NCBI RefSeq assembly: GCF_000021805.1
Contig: NC_011726.1
Span: 3,566,097-3,630,096 of the forward strand
DNA: 64,000 nt
Reading direction: 5' to 3'
DNA from: Rippkaea orientalis PCC 8801
GTDB taxonomy: Bacteria > Cyanobacteriota > Cyanobacteriia > Cyanobacteriales > Microcystaceae
Part shown: positions 53,294 to 63,725 of the stretch, one piece after another
Layout: the number at the start of each line of letters is the position of its first letter
Position numbering within the stretch: the first letter of the stretch is position 1
Made by a program: the position numbers and the translations under genes
Notes under the pieces: generated by a model
The model's input: the letters and a program-made list of their open reading frames with translations, nothing else
Told to the model about the DNA's origin: nothing
Database searches by the model: none

Positions 53294-54193
53294 TTAGTAA
53301 TCAAAACGAACGGAGTTAGGGTTATCAGGGTTACGATCGCCTCTTGGATTATCTTCTGAACCCGATGGTTGACCACTGGGTTTGCGTTCAGAAGGGGGTT
53401 CATCAATCGGCTGATAGTCTACATAATCCGTTGGGGTCACGTCTTCTGAGGAACTTCTTGAATAATATTCGGATTCAGAAGAGGGACGGCGACGGCGTTG
53501 GGTGGGCGGTCGGTTGGGGGTTTCTGGGGGTTCTACATCGGGACGGGGACGACGAGGACGGGGCGTTGCTGACCGTTCTTCCCACATATCAGAACCATCA
53601 TCCCAAGCATCGTAAGTCTCAGAGGGTTGAGCATTCGGACGGGGGCGACGCTGACGACTCGGTTCGCGATCGCTGACGGGGCGGACTGGGCGATCGCTAG
53701 AAGATTGAGGCCGACGGCGCGTCCGAGAACTCCGGGGTTCTTCGTCGCTGTAATTCGATTGACGGCTACTGCGAGGCTCTTCGTAGCCTCTTAAACGACG
53801 ATTATTGCTGTAACGAGGATCTTCTTCGTAGGGTTCAAGCTGGTCTAATTCTGCTTCAGTATAAACCCGTGTTTTACTGACGCGCCGTTCATCATCCACC
53901 AGTGGGGAACCCCGTCTAGCTTGTTCGGTGGTAACTCCCCGTAGTCGAATGGTTTCTACTGCAAAGAAAATGGCTGCTCCGGTGAGAAGGAACTGACCAA
54001 ATTGTAAAATGGGATCGAGTCGCCACCCTTGAAACAAGAGAATTAAGCCGCATAGCAACCCAACCGCCGCAAAAAAGATATCGTGATCCCTCGATAATTC
54101 TGGGCGGACAGAGCGCAAAAAGTACAACCCCGCTCCAGCAACTGCTAGAAAAATCCCAAGGATACTGGCTGAGTTCAGCCCAAAGTTTACCAT
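53294..54193 (-). CDS. ycf66: Ycf66-family membrane protein
   Basis: The 299-residue protein has three hydrophobic segments in the first ~85 residues (NSASILGIFLAVAGAGLYFL, DIFFAAVGLLCGLILLFQGW, QFLLTGAAIFFAVETIRLRG), the conserved Ycf66 domain, and then a long, disordered, Arg/Pro/Ser-rich tail. The tail repeats EEPRSSR and RRPRPN-type words. Ycf66 is conserved in cyanobacteria and some chloroplasts; its function is unsettled. psbX lies upstream on the same strand, a common cyanobacterial neighbour. Confidence 0.88.
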   Translation of the reverse strand: MVNFGLNSASILGIFLAVAGAGLYFLRSVRPELSRDHDIFFAAVGLLCGLILLFQGWRLDPILQFGQFLLTGAAIFFAVETIRLRGVTTEQARRGSPLVDDERRVSKTRVYTEAELDQLEPYEEDPRYSNNRRLRGYEEPRSSRQSNYSDEEPRSSRTRRRPQSSSDRPVRPVSDREPSRQRRPRPNAQPSETYDAWDDGSDMWEERSATPRPRRPRPDVEPPETPNRPPTQRRRRPSSESEYYSRSSSEDVTPTDYVDYQPIDEPPSERKPSGQPSGSEDNPRGDRNPDNPNSVRFDY

Positions 54194-54369
54194 TCTCTCT
54201 CTCCGTTCTCTGATTCTATGGTAGCGAACTTTAACAAGACTTCTCTAAATTTAAGGATACCCAGAAAATTTAACTATTTTAAGAATAAGTAATAATTTAA
54301 TTTTAGCGTGCAAGGGTCTAAATATTTTGGGAAATCCCCACCCGATTAGGGATTGGATGGGGATAGGGG

Positions 54370-54492
54370 TTAGTAATTGCGTTTGATTTTATCGCTTTGG
54401 CTAATAAAGATCAAACCGACGGTGATGGGAATCACGACAATAACGGTTCCCCAAATCAAACTCCAAAGGAAGTTCGCTAAAGAAGGTGTCAT
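54370..54492 (-). CDS. psbX: Photosystem II protein PsbX
   Basis: The 40-residue protein reads [20 protein letters not shown] at its start and ends [10 protein letters not shown], with one transmembrane helix. MTPSLANFL and GLIFISQ.DKI are hallmark PsbX residues. PsbX is a low-mass subunit near cytochrome b559 in the photosystem II core in the thylakoid membrane. It is too short for most gene finders. ycf66 follows on the same strand. Confidence 0.95.
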   Translation of the reverse strand: MTPSLANFLWSLIWGTVIVVIPITVGLIFISQSDKIKRNY

Positions 54493-54579
54493 ATAGTTGT
54501 TACCCTTTGCTAATTTTGATATTCTCCGTAGCCCATTTTAGCAAACTCTTGTCACTTTGTTTGAAGGGGAGGGTGAGGC

Positions 54580-54662
54580 ATGTGAGGAGTGTGGGGAGTG
54601 TGGCAAGGGTGGGAAGGGTGGGGAGTGTGGCAAGGGTGAGGAGTGTGGCAAGGGTGGGGGAA
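54580..54662 (+). repeat. G-rich low-complexity tandem repeat
   Basis: GTGTGGCAAGGGTG-type units repeat several times with GAGGAGTGTGG variants, just upstream of psbX and of the small gene at 54718. G runs could form quadruplexes on this strand. It has no coding role. Confidence 0.75.
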
Positions 54663-54717
54663 ATTTTTGATAGACTATATTTGACACTATTGGTACTAAT
54701 TTAAAAGAGTTGTTACT

Positions 54718-54921
54718 GTGAATAAGTCCGATCCGTTAGCCGATCTCACTCATCTTGGCCTTAGTTTAGTGACGGTTCCCTTTCTGGGAGCATTATTAAT
54801 GGTTCATACTATTACTCAAGGATTGGAAGAATTAGGAGAAGTCAGTGAAGAAGTGTTTCGGGGCGATCGCCTTCCTATTCTGCCGTTTCCCAACTCCCTT
54901 GAAGAGACTGAACTTCCTTAA
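54718..54921 (+). CDS. Small protein with one membrane segment, unknown
   Basis: A 67-residue frame starts at GTG 54718 (MNKSDPLADLTHLGLSLVTV), has one hydrophobic stretch (about residues 12-32) and an acidic tail (EELGEVSEEVFRGD ... NSLEETELP). The organised hydrophobic/acidic pattern suggests a real cyanobacterial gene, but I cannot name it. It lies between the G-rich repeat and ppc. Confidence 0.55.
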   Translation: MNKSDPLADLTHLGLSLVTVPFLGALLMVHTITQGLEELGEVSEEVFRGDRLPILPFPNSLEETELP

Positions 54922-55160
54922 AGCATGATTAAATTTTTCAGTCTCTTAGCCTCAATCGTTCTTAATCCCGACAAAAACCGATAAAATAATGGGGGTCATT
55001 GGGCTAAATGTCAGTCCAATAGCTAAGTAATCCTTAAAATAGTGCCATTATCTAGCTTTTTATTGGGATTAAGTCAGTCTTGACGCTACTCAATCCCATT
55101 GTGTAATTTCTAGACATCTAAAATTAAGGAATCTGATTGTAGAACGTCCCTGAGGTTTCC

Positions 55161-58100
55161 ATGAGTTCGCTTCTTGAATCATCTTCATCCATCGTTGAAG
55201 AAATTAACATTTTTTCGACTTCTGATCTCTTCTTACGTCAACGTCTCAAATTAGTGGAAGAACTATGGGAGGCGGTGTTAAGGGCGGAATGTGGTCAAGA
55301 ATTGGTGGATTTGCTCAAACAACTCCGGACCATGTGTTCCCCGGAAGGACAGTTAACCGATATTACCCAAACGCCGATTACCGCAGTGATTGAGCAATTA
55401 GAATTGAATGAATCAATTCGGGCAGCAAGGGCGTTTGCGCTTTATTTTCAATTAATTAATATTGTTGAACAACATTACGAACAACGGGATCAACAACTAA
55501 CGCGACGGGCAAATTATTGTGATATCGACAGTAAACCCGCCAATAATCACGGAGAATCGTCCACTAATCCTTCAATTGGTCATCATTTAGTGGAAAGAAG
55601 CTGGATGGACTCAGAAAATACCTCGGAAAAAGGGGGAACATTCCACTGGCTATTCCCTCATCTCAAAGAACTAAACGTCCCTCCTCAACAAATTCAACGA
55701 CTCCTCGATCAACTCGATATTCGCCTCGTTTTTACAGCCCATCCGACGGAAATTGTTCGCCATACCATTCGACGCAAACAACGGCGCATTGTCAATATTT
55801 TACGACGCTTAGATCGCGCTGAAGAAGCCTTTCGGGGCATGGGACTGAGCAATTCTTGGGAAGCACAGTCGGCTATTGAACAACTGACCGAAGAAATTCG
55901 CCTCTGGTGGCGTACAGATGAACTACATCAGTTTAAACCGAGTGTTCTCGATGAGGTAGATTATGCCTTGCACTACTTCGATGAAGTGTTATTTGAGGTT
56001 TTACCCCAATTATCCCAACGATTGCAACAGTCCCTAAAATCTTCCTTTCCTTGGTTACGTCCTCCCAAAAATACCTTCTGTCGTTTTGGATCATGGGTTG
56101 GAGGTGATCGCGATGGCAACCCCTTTGTTACCCCAGAAGTAACGTGGAAAACCGCCTGTTACCAGCGTAATATGGTGTTAAAGAAATATTTAGAGTCAAT
56201 TCGAGACTTAACCGAGATTTTAAGTGCGTCCTTGCACTGGAGTAACGTTTCCCAAGATTTGCTGGACTCATTGGAACGCGATCGCGTTCAAATGCCAGAG
56301 ATTTATGATGAGTTAGCCATCCGCTATCGTCATGAACCCTATCGCCTCAAATTGGCTTATATTGAGAAACGGCTACAAAATACCCGCGATCGCAACAATC
56401 GCTTAGCCAACCCCGATCAACGACAACAGCTATTGTATCGGGAAGAAGAGAATATCTATCATTCAGGGGAAGAATTTTGGCAAGAACTGGAGCTAATTAA
56501 GCGAAATTTAGAAGAGACGGGGTTAAATTGCCTAGAGCTTAATAATTTACTGATTCAAGCCGAAATGTTTGGCTTTAACCTGACTCAATTGGATTTTCGG
56601 CAAGATTCTTCCCGTCATGCGGATGCGATCGAAGAAATTGCGGAATACCTGAATATTTTACCAAAACCCTACACTCAGCTTTCGGAAGCGGAGAAAACCC
56701 AATGGTTGATCCAAGAACTGAAAACGAGAAGACCCCTTATTCCCACGGGAATGCAGTTCAAAAAGCCTGAAAATAGCGAAACGGTAGAAACCCTACAAAT
56801 GTTGCGGTATTTGCAACAGGAATTTGGCTTAGAAATCTGTCAAACCTACATCATCAGCATGACAAATTATGTCAGTGATGTCCTAGAAGTGTTGTTATTA
56901 GCCAAAGAAGCCGGACTTTACGACCCTGCTACAAGTACCACCACCATTCGCATTGTTCCTCTATTTGAAACCGTAGACGACTTAAAACGGGCTCCCGAAG
57001 TGATGGAGGATTTATTTAAGTTACCCCTGTACCGCGCATCTCTGGCGGGAGGTTACGATCAACTGCAACCATCGGAAACCCCGAGTCAAGGGGCTGTTAA
57101 ATCTCTTAATCTGCCGGCTTTGCAACCGACGAACCTACAGGAGATTATGGTGGGATACTCCGATAGTAACAAAGATTCGGGTTTTTTGAGCAGTAATTGG
57201 GAAATTCATAAGGCGCAGAAAGCCCTCCAAAACATGGCTCAACGTTACGGCGTAGACTTAAGGCTGTTTCATGGTCGTGGCGGCTCGGTGGGACGCGGAG
57301 GAGGGCCTGCCTATGCCGCGATTTTAGCGCAGCCCTCGTCTACCATCAATGGACGGATTAAGATTACTGAACAGGGGGAAGTCTTAGCCTCGAAGTATTC
57401 CTTAGGAGATTTGGCGTTATATAACCTAGAAACCGTCTCTACTGCGGTGATTCAAGCGAGTTTATTAGGGAGTGGATTTGATGATATTAACCCCTGGAAT
57501 GAGATCATGGAGGACTTAGCTGAACGTGCGCGTAAAGCCTATCGGGGACTTATTTATGAGCAACCTGATTTTCTCGATTTCTTCCTGTCGGTTACGCCTA
57601 TTCCCGAAATTAGTCAATTACAGATTAGTTCTCGTCCGGCACGACGCAAAAGCGGTAAAGCTGATTTAAGCAGTTTACGGGCGATTCCTTGGGTATTTAG
57701 CTGGACACAAAGCCGTTTTCTGCTTCCGGCTTGGTATGGGGTAGGAACAGCGTTACAAAGCTTTGTCGATGAAGAACCGGAGGAAAATTTGAAATTATTG
57801 CGTTATTTTTACCTAAAATGGCCATTTTTTAAAATGGTGGTATCTAAGGTAGAAATGACCCTTTCTAAAGTGGATTTACAAATCGCTCATCATTATGTGA
57901 GGGAATTGTCAAAAGCAGAAGATAAAGAGCGATTTGAGCGAGTTTTTGAGGAAATATCCCAAGAGTATCACCGTACCCGTGACGTTATTCTCAATATTAC
58001 TAATCATCAACGCTTACTCGATAGTGATCTGAGTCTCCAGCGTTCGGTTCAGCTACGCAATGGAACAATTGTTCCCCTTGGCTTTTTACAAGTAGCTCTA

Positions 58101-58235
58101 TTGAAGCGGTTACGGCAATATAGTAACCAAGCGCAGTCAGGGGTCATTCATTTCCGCTATTCTAAAGAAGAGTTGCTGCGGGGGGCAATGTTAACCATTA
58201 ATGGCATTGCTGCAGGGATGCGGAATACGGGTTGA
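55161..58235 (+). CDS. ppc: Phosphoenolpyruvate carboxylase
   Basis: The 1024-residue enzyme adds bicarbonate to PEP to give oxaloacetate, the anaplerotic entry to the TCA pathway. Catalytic segments are all present: [69 protein letters not shown] and the C-terminal [11 protein letters not shown]. The length and an N-terminal extension of about 150 residues with a serine-rich start are normal for cyanobacterial PEPC. It is monocistronic. Confidence 0.97.
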   Translation: MSSLLESSSSIVEEINIFSTSDLFLRQRLKLVEELWEAVLRAECGQELVDLLKQLRTMCSPEGQLTDITQTPITAVIEQLELNESIRAARAFALYFQLINIVEQHYEQRDQQLTRRANYCDIDSKPANNHGESSTNPSIGHHLVERSWMDSENTSEKGGTFHWLFPHLKELNVPPQQIQRLLDQLDIRLVFTAHPTEIVRHTIRRKQRRIVNILRRLDRAEEAFRGMGLSNSWEAQSAIEQLTEEIRLWWRTDELHQFKPSVLDEVDYALHYFDEVLFEVLPQLSQRLQQSLKSSFPWLRPPKNTFCRFGSWVGGDRDGNPFVTPEVTWKTACYQRNMVLKKYLESIRDLTEILSASLHWSNVSQDLLDSLERDRVQMPEIYDELAIRYRHEPYRLKLAYIEKRLQNTRDRNNRLANPDQRQQLLYREEENIYHSGEEFWQELELIKRNLEETGLNCLELNNLLIQAEMFGFNLTQLDFRQDSSRHADAIEEIAEYLNILPKPYTQLSEAEKTQWLIQELKTRRPLIPTGMQFKKPENSETVETLQMLRYLQQEFGLEICQTYIISMTNYVSDVLEVLLLAKEAGLYDPATSTTTIRIVPLFETVDDLKRAPEVMEDLFKLPLYRASLAGGYDQLQPSETPSQGAVKSLNLPALQPTNLQEIMVGYSDSNKDSGFLSSNWEIHKAQKALQNMAQRYGVDLRLFHGRGGSVGRGGGPAYAAILAQPSSTINGRIKITEQGEVLASKYSLGDLALYNLETVSTAVIQASLLGSGFDDINPWNEIMEDLAERARKAYRGLIYEQPDFLDFFLSVTPIPEISQLQISSRPARRKSGKADLSSLRAIPWVFSWTQSRFLLPAWYGVGTALQSFVDEEPEENLKLLRYFYLKWPFFKMVVSKVEMTLSKVDLQIAHHYVRELSKAEDKERFERVFEEISQEYHRTRDVILNITNHQRLLDSDLSLQRSVQLRNGTIVPLGFLQVALLKRLRQYSNQAQSGVIHFRYSKEELLRGAMLTINGIAAGMRNTG

Positions 58236-58302
58236 TCAAGGTAAGTTTAGGGCTTTTAACTGTTGTTTCTAGAAAGCAATAATATATAAAGTCTTGGATA
58301 GC

Positions 58303-59049
58303 TCAACAGGCTTTTTGGCTTCTTTTAGCCAAAAGTTTTGACGGATCGATGGAAACAACGACTTCTTCTAAGGGTAAGGTTCTAGTTGTTTGATTTTGTC
58401 TGTGAGTTTGATACACTGTTTGGTGCGTTACATCTAAGGCTGTTAACCAGCCACTACGGGGATGATAAGCTCCTGTATCAATGTCAATCCATCCGGCACC
58501 GGATACCAATTTTCCGGGGGCAATCCCTGGAAAGGTGAAGGTAATGGTATGTCCAGTAATAATTAATTTATCGGGGAAATAGGGTTGAGGAGTACGATGA
58601 AACTCATCTCTGATCCAGCACATTTGTTGCGGGGTTTGTTCTGCTAAGGAAAGGTTTGGATTAACTCCCGCATGGACTAACCAGACATCCCCTAAGTCTA
58701 GGTAGGAGGGTAGGGTTTTCATCCATTGGATGTGTTCGGTTGGAATCTGATGGTCATAGCTCATGAGGGTACTATAGCCTCCACTGTAGAGCCAAGATTG
58801 TAGTTGATGACTGTTCAGTTCTCCTAATCCAACGCTTTGTAGTAACATTTGTTCATGATTACCTAACAGACAAGGATAGCCGTTTTTAATAACAAAATCG
58901 ACTACTTGGGCACTTTCAGGTCCACGATCAATTAAATCGCCTAAAAAATAGATTTTGTCTTCTGAGTTGGGGGCGATCGCGTCTAAGAGGGTTAGTAGGG
59001 TATTGTAGTGACCATGAACGTCACCAATAATAATACGACGATGGGACAT
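58303..59049 (-). CDS. PPP-type metallophosphoesterase (PrpA-like Ser/Thr phosphatase)
   Basis: The 248-residue protein has the phosphoprotein-phosphatase metal motifs in order: IIIGDVHGHYNTL, FLGDLIDRGPES, LLGNHEQML, WLVHAGVNP and IITGHTITF. It is the size of bacterial PrpA or ApaH-like enzymes and has no signal peptide. It could dephosphorylate proteins or cleave diadenosine tetraphosphate; sequence alone does not decide. It faces ppc tail to tail. Confidence 0.9.
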   Translation of the reverse strand: MSHRRIIIGDVHGHYNTLLTLLDAIAPNSEDKIYFLGDLIDRGPESAQVVDFVIKNGYPCLLGNHEQMLLQSVGLGELNSHQLQSWLYSGGYSTLMSYDHQIPTEHIQWMKTLPSYLDLGDVWLVHAGVNPNLSLAEQTPQQMCWIRDEFHRTPQPYFPDKLIITGHTITFTFPGIAPGKLVSGAGWIDIDTGAYHPRSGWLTALDVTHQTVYQTHRQNQTTRTLPLEEVVVSIDPSKLLAKRSQKAC

Positions 59050-59261
59050 AGTTTCTTCTGGAGATGGGTAAGTTTAGACTGGCTTATTCTATAGTACAGA
59101 TTTAAACGGAATTAACATAGGCTATTCATGGGGATAGGCAACAGAGGGATAGGGTTACTCTCCTTTTAAAAGCGGATTGGGTATGACTTCTAAGTTCGTT
59201 AGGATATCTACTCCTTTAATATTCCCAGATTGAACTGAAAAATTGGGTAAGATTGTGACTC

Positions 59262-60842
59262 CTAATTTTTCCTATTCTTTAAATTGCCCTTTTTCAGCCA
59301 ATCTCGATCAAGTTGAGGAATTTCTTCTAACGTATTGGGATTAATTAAGTCTGGATCAAGTTGAGGGATTTCGTATAAAGGATTAGGATTAATTAAGTCG
59401 GGGTTAATTTCAGGAATTTCTTCTAACGTATTAGGATTGATTAAGTCGGGGTTAATTTCAGGAATTTCTTCTAACGTATTAGGATTGATTAAGTCGGGGT
59501 TAATTTCAGGAATTTCTTCTAACGTATTAGGATTGGTTACATCGGGGTTAATTTCAGGAATTTCTTCTAACGTATTAGGATTGGTTACATCGGGGTTAAC
59601 TTGAGGTGGTTCAGGCTCATCTTCTCCTCGAATTTTTCTGTTAGTTTGCTCAATACGGGAAAGAAAGTTGTCTTGTTTATAGTTAAGAGATTGAGCTAAA
59701 ATTAGTCCTTGTTTAAAAAATTCTAAGGCGACATCATATTGTTTATAAGCTAAATAAATTTCACCAATTGTCTCATAGGTTCTCATTAATCCATAATAAT
59801 TATAAGAGAGTTGTTCGACTTGAATCAAGTTTTGATAAATTTGTAAGGCATAGTCATCTTGCTTGTAAGTTTGATAGAGTTTTCCTAATTTTGTTAAAGC
59901 TTCTGCTGCTGCACCAAATAACTGTAATGACCAAGATAAGGAATAGGCTTCTTGATAATTTTTACTAGCCATTTCTGGCTGATTTAAAGCTTCATAATCT
60001 TGTCCAATGGAAATTTTTAGCGCAGGAATTAACTGAATTTTTTTTGTTTTTAAATAATTTTCTGCTAGATCTTCCTTGATTTTTGTTGCATTTTCTGGTT
60101 GTAAAGAACGAGTATAAATTTCTGCTAAAATTTGCAGATAAACTCCTTCTTCTAGGGTATTTGATCTGGCTTGTGCTCGATCAAGTAATTCCTCATAAAT
60201 AGGAGCAGCTTGGGGATAATCAAATTTTGCTAAATATAATTCCCCCAATCTTTTTAAGGCTTTTTCTTCCGCTATAGGATCTTTAGCTTTACGAGCATTA
60301 TTAAGAACTCTTTTATAAATCCCTAAAGAATCATCTAAAGCGTGTAATTTTTCATAAGCATCCGCTAAAGCCATTAATAATTCTGGACTTAAAGGATCTT
60401 CTTTCTCTGATAATTCTTGTAAGGTTTTGAGTCGTTTACTAATAATTTTGACATCTTGGGTTAAAGTGTTATTCCAAGCAATTTCTCCAACCCGTCCTAA
60501 TGCAGCAATTTCTTCTAAGCGGCCTAAGACTCTTCTCACTCTTAATTCTCGATACCAAATGTCAAACGCTGCGGGTATATTTCCTTTGTCAAATTGAGCT
60601 TGTGCTTGAGCATTTAATTGATCCAATTCTTGCCGAAGTTTACGCTTTTCAAAAGGAGTTAAGGGACGGGGAATATTTGGAAGAAGAGGATCTTCGAGGG
60701 GAAGTTCTAGGGGGTTGGGTTTGGGTTGTTCAAGTTGAGCTAAACTAGGGTTAGGAGAACTGAGAAGAGTAATATTGGTCAGAGTAATTGCTATGACTAT
60801 TAATTTAGGGATCTTATAATGAATTAAACGACGATATATCAT
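59262..60842 (-). CDS. Exported TPR protein with C-terminal 16-residue repeats
   Basis: The 526-residue protein has a signal peptide (LIVIAITLTNITLLSSPNPS, cut near SLAQ), then about eight TPR-like helical repeats over residues ~75-400 (ALKRLGELYLAKFDYPQAAP, AAEALTKLGKLYQTYKQDDY, MRTYETIGEIYLAYKQYDVA). The C-terminus repeats NPNTLEEIPEINPDLI about seven times. TPRs usually bind proteins; the role is unknown. ATG 60842 is preferred since it puts the signal sequence near the start; the frame is open to an upstream ATG at 60887. It diverges from the phytase-like gene. Confidence 0.85.
   Translation of the reverse strand: MIYRRLIHYKIPKLIVIAITLTNITLLSSPNPSLAQLEQPKPNPLELPLEDPLLPNIPRPLTPFEKRKLRQELDQLNAQAQAQFDKGNIPAAFDIWYRELRVRRVLGRLEEIAALGRVGEIAWNNTLTQDVKIISKRLKTLQELSEKEDPLSPELLMALADAYEKLHALDDSLGIYKRVLNNARKAKDPIAEEKALKRLGELYLAKFDYPQAAPIYEELLDRAQARSNTLEEGVYLQILAEIYTRSLQPENATKIKEDLAENYLKTKKIQLIPALKISIGQDYEALNQPEMASKNYQEAYSLSWSLQLFGAAAEALTKLGKLYQTYKQDDYALQIYQNLIQVEQLSYNYYGLMRTYETIGEIYLAYKQYDVALEFFKQGLILAQSLNYKQDNFLSRIEQTNRKIRGEDEPEPPQVNPDVTNPNTLEEIPEINPDVTNPNTLEEIPEINPDLINPNTLEEIPEINPDLINPNTLEEIPEINPDLINPNPLYEIPQLDPDLINPNTLEEIPQLDRDWLKKGNLKNRKN
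59312..59604. repeat. 48-bp tandem repeats in the TPR gene
   Basis: About six units of 48 bp encode 16-residue repeats. The inner units are identical to each other for most of their length, while end units have changed (ATTAAGTC versus GTTACATC). The pattern indicates recent expansion in frame. It is not a CRISPR array, since it has no unique spacers. Confidence 0.95.
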
Positions 60843-60936
60843 AGGATTTAACAGACAATTGTTATTATTAAGGAATAAATTTACCATATTTTCTTAAATA
60901 AGCTAAATTGCTATTGTAATTTTCGGAGTTTAGGGA

Positions 60937-62088
60937 ATGAAACCCGTTGTCGTATTTGTTACCCATTTGATTTTAGTCATTTTTTTAACTGCTTGTGGGA
61001 TATCTCCTCAAGTTCTGGCCGAACAGCGATTATTTCCCCCCGTTTCCCTAGAATTTTTAGGAGAATACCAGCTACCGAAGCAAACCTTTGAGGGAACCTC
61101 CGTTGGAGGACTATCGGGATTAAGCTATGATCGTCAACGCGATCGCTTTTATGCTTTATCAGATGATCGCTCCCAAAAAGCACCCGCTCGATTTTATAGC
61201 TTAAAATTGTCAATCTCTGACGGAAATGATGGCAAAACCGAGATTAACAGCATCACGGTTGAAGCAGTGACGTTTCTGAAAAATTCATCAGGGGAGTTTT
61301 ATCAAGTTCAAACCATTGATCCCGAAGGAATTGCTCTTTCTCCTAGGGATACAGTCTTTATTAGTAGCGAAGGAGTTCCCAAACGGGGAATTAATCCTTT
61401 TATTGGAGAATTTAATCTCAAAACGGGTCAACTAGAACGAACTTTACCCCTACCTGAACGGTTTTTACCGGGAAAGGAACCCGATGGAACTCCTCGCGGG
61501 GTGGAGGATAATTTAGGGTTTGAGTCTTTAACCATTAGTGCAACCAGTACCCTGAAAGATGATCCATTTCGGTTATTTACGGCAAATGAATGGTCGTTAA
61601 GTCAAGATACGGCTCAAACTGACCAAAAACAAAAACCCCTGCGATTACTGCATTATGGCATTAATTCTATTGGATCTCCTGTACTGATTGCTGAACATTT
61701 ATATCTGTTGGATGAGACTCCTAACGGGGTAGTTTCTAATGGGTTAACGGATTTATTGGCCTTACCTCAAGAGGGATTTTGGTTAAGTTTAGAACGAACT
61801 TTTGGATTATCAGGAAATGGTGCAAAATTGTTTGAACTGGTTAATAGTAATGCGTCAGATATTTCTACTCGATTGAAGCTCACAGGGGACTTAAAAGATA
61901 TTAACCCATTACAAAAGAAGTTATTATTAGATTTGAGCGACTTAGGGATTGAGTTAGATAATTTAGAAGGGATGACGTTTGGTCCTCGCTTATCCGATGG
62001 GAGTCAGTCTTTAATTTTAGTGAGTGATGATAATTTTAATCAAACTCAGGTGACTCAGTTTCTTTTGTTTCGATTAAAGCAAGAATAA
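60937..62088 (+). CDS. Esterase-like phytase-family lipoprotein
   Basis: The 383-residue protein starts with a lipoprotein-type signal (ILVIFLTACG, Cys at residue 20). It continues with the phytase-like beta-propeller pattern: VGGLSGLSYDRQRDRFYALSDDR, IDPEGIALSPRDTVFISSEG, NLGFESLTIS and DNLEGMTFGPRLSDGSQSLILVSDDNF. Members are predicted extracytoplasmic phosphatase/esterase-like proteins, but activity is mostly unproven. The conserved acidic D-R and EG residues that bind metal in the family appear present. Confidence 0.85.
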   Translation: MKPVVVFVTHLILVIFLTACGISPQVLAEQRLFPPVSLEFLGEYQLPKQTFEGTSVGGLSGLSYDRQRDRFYALSDDRSQKAPARFYSLKLSISDGNDGKTEINSITVEAVTFLKNSSGEFYQVQTIDPEGIALSPRDTVFISSEGVPKRGINPFIGEFNLKTGQLERTLPLPERFLPGKEPDGTPRGVEDNLGFESLTISATSTLKDDPFRLFTANEWSLSQDTAQTDQKQKPLRLLHYGINSIGSPVLIAEHLYLLDETPNGVVSNGLTDLLALPQEGFWLSLERTFGLSGNGAKLFELVNSNASDISTRLKLTGDLKDINPLQKKLLLDLSDLGIELDNLEGMTFGPRLSDGSQSLILVSDDNFNQTQVTQFLLFRLKQE

Positions 62089-62134
62089 TACAGTCAATGA
62101 GCAAACATTATCATACAGTTGGCTAGGAAATCTT

Positions 62135-63685
62135 CTATCCAAGAGAGTGTACTCTCTCGTTAAGTTGAGCAACAACATGACGACTCGATTCTAAAGAACC
62201 TGTAATCCATCCAGGGTAATAACTGAGGTGTTCTCCCGCTAAATAAATATGATCATCGGGTTGATTTAATTGGGGATAGACAGTTTTTCTCATGTCAGTA
62301 TTATACATTGCCCAACCTCCTAAATTATAGGGAAGTTTGTGCCAAGGAACATAGAACCCGCTTTCAAATTCTTCTAAATATTGGGGGTGAATTTTGCTTC
62401 CTTGTTGTAGAACTAATTTTTCTCTTTCTTGAATTGATAAATTACCAAAATATTGAGCTTTTTCTTCATAATTATAGGCTCCGACTAAAATACCTTTTTG
62501 CGAAAAGAAATGATCTGAGGGATAAAAAATTTGAGTTATATTTTGATTAGTGTAGGAAATTCCGCCAAAAATTCGATCATCTTCTTCCCAAAACCGTCTT
62601 TTAAACTGTAATCCTACTTTGGATGTTGCCATATAGGGAATGCTAGAAATTGCCTGTTTCATAGGTTGGGAAAAATCAGAGGGAATACTTTTTAAAACGG
62701 TTAAAGGAATCGTACAAATACAATAGTCTCCTGTTATTGATTGTCTTTTTTGCTGTTTATCTAAGTAAATAATTTTGACTCCTGTTGTTGTTTTGCGAAT
62801 TTCTTGTACAGGAGATTCTAAGGAGATTTTTCCCTTGATTTTATTGACAAACGCTTTACTTAACTGATCTATTCCTCCAACAATTTGTAATAAACTAATC
62901 TGATGATTGAAGGTTGTTTCATTTAAAATATACCAAGAAAATCCATATTGAATAATCGCTGATAAATCAAAAGGAGACTCAATGACTCCTGGGTTTAAAG
63001 AGGCTCCTGGTAAAGTAGAATACCCTCTATTGCGAGATCCTTTATAAAATAAATCAGGGGAAAGATTTCCTTCTAATTGTAAAAAAGTGACTAATTTTTC
63101 TTGATCTTCTTTAGTTAATTCGAGATCTAAAGCATCTTGATTGATCGCTTTTGCTAAAAGTTCATTTTTATAGCCAAGAAAATCTTGTTTAATTTCTCTT
63201 ATTCTAATTTTTTTATTGGATAATTTACCAACATCTACTTGATAATAATAAGCTGCTTCATTGACATGGTTAAATGGTTCAATAGGAACTCCTAATTCTT
63301 GGCAATAATCGAGGGTTACATGGTGTTGAGCAATACGAGTTGCACCCGCATTAAAATATAAATCTTCATCAAAAGTTGATTGTTGTGTTTGTCCATCAAT
63401 TTCAGTTGATTTTGTTGTATTTCTGACAGTAAAACATCTACCACCAATTCTATTATTAGCTTCTAAAATAACACAATGGTAGCCTAATTTTTCTAATTCA
63501 TAGGCTGCACATAATCCGGCTACTCCGGCTCCTAAAACAATGACTGTTTTAGGTTGATTAATTGGTTTTAGTTCTAATTTTTTTGATGCTTTTGCAGGTT
63601 GTGATAATAAATCTAAAGCAATCATCGCAGCATAGGTTGAACCGGCTGATGCTGCTACTAAACTCAAAAAGTCTCGGCGTTTCAT
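62135..63685 (-). CDS. Tat-exported flavin amine oxidase
   Basis: The 516-residue FAD protein has a twin-arginine signal (MKRRDFLSLVAASAGS), the dinucleotide fold VIVLGAGVAGLCAAYELEKL with EANNRIGGRCFTVR, and the C-terminal FAD contact IYLAGEHLSYYPGWITGSLE. It should oxidise amino acids or amines to imines with release of hydrogen peroxide; L-amino acid oxidases of this kind are known in cyanobacteria. Its location is periplasmic after folding in the cytoplasm. The substrate is not evident. Confidence 0.9.
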   Translation of the reverse strand: MKRRDFLSLVAASAGSTYAAMIALDLLSQPAKASKKLELKPINQPKTVIVLGAGVAGLCAAYELEKLGYHCVILEANNRIGGRCFTVRNTTKSTEIDGQTQQSTFDEDLYFNAGATRIAQHHVTLDYCQELGVPIEPFNHVNEAAYYYQVDVGKLSNKKIRIREIKQDFLGYKNELLAKAINQDALDLELTKEDQEKLVTFLQLEGNLSPDLFYKGSRNRGYSTLPGASLNPGVIESPFDLSAIIQYGFSWYILNETTFNHQISLLQIVGGIDQLSKAFVNKIKGKISLESPVQEIRKTTTGVKIIYLDKQQKRQSITGDYCICTIPLTVLKSIPSDFSQPMKQAISSIPYMATSKVGLQFKRRFWEEDDRIFGGISYTNQNITQIFYPSDHFFSQKGILVGAYNYEEKAQYFGNLSIQEREKLVLQQGSKIHPQYLEEFESGFYVPWHKLPYNLGGWAMYNTDMRKTVYPQLNQPDDHIYLAGEHLSYYPGWITGSLESSRHVVAQLNERVHSLG

Positions 63686-63725
63686 TCTAATTTAAGTCAA
63701 TCAGTCTAGAATAAAAAAGTGTTGG

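Noticed and set aside
54580-54662. Second Yfr1-complement (TGTGAGGAGT) in the G-rich repeat
   Set aside because: Ten of eleven bases match, but the tract consists of many GAGGAGTGTGG-like words, so a chance match is expected.
54486-54704. 72-aa plus-strand frame over the G-rich repeat
   Set aside because: It overlaps psbX antisense and is made mostly of valine/arginine/glycine from the simple repeat.
59312-59604. Regular 48-bp repeats as a CRISPR array
   Set aside because: Units abut with no unique spacers and encode in-frame 16-residue repeats of an exported TPR protein.
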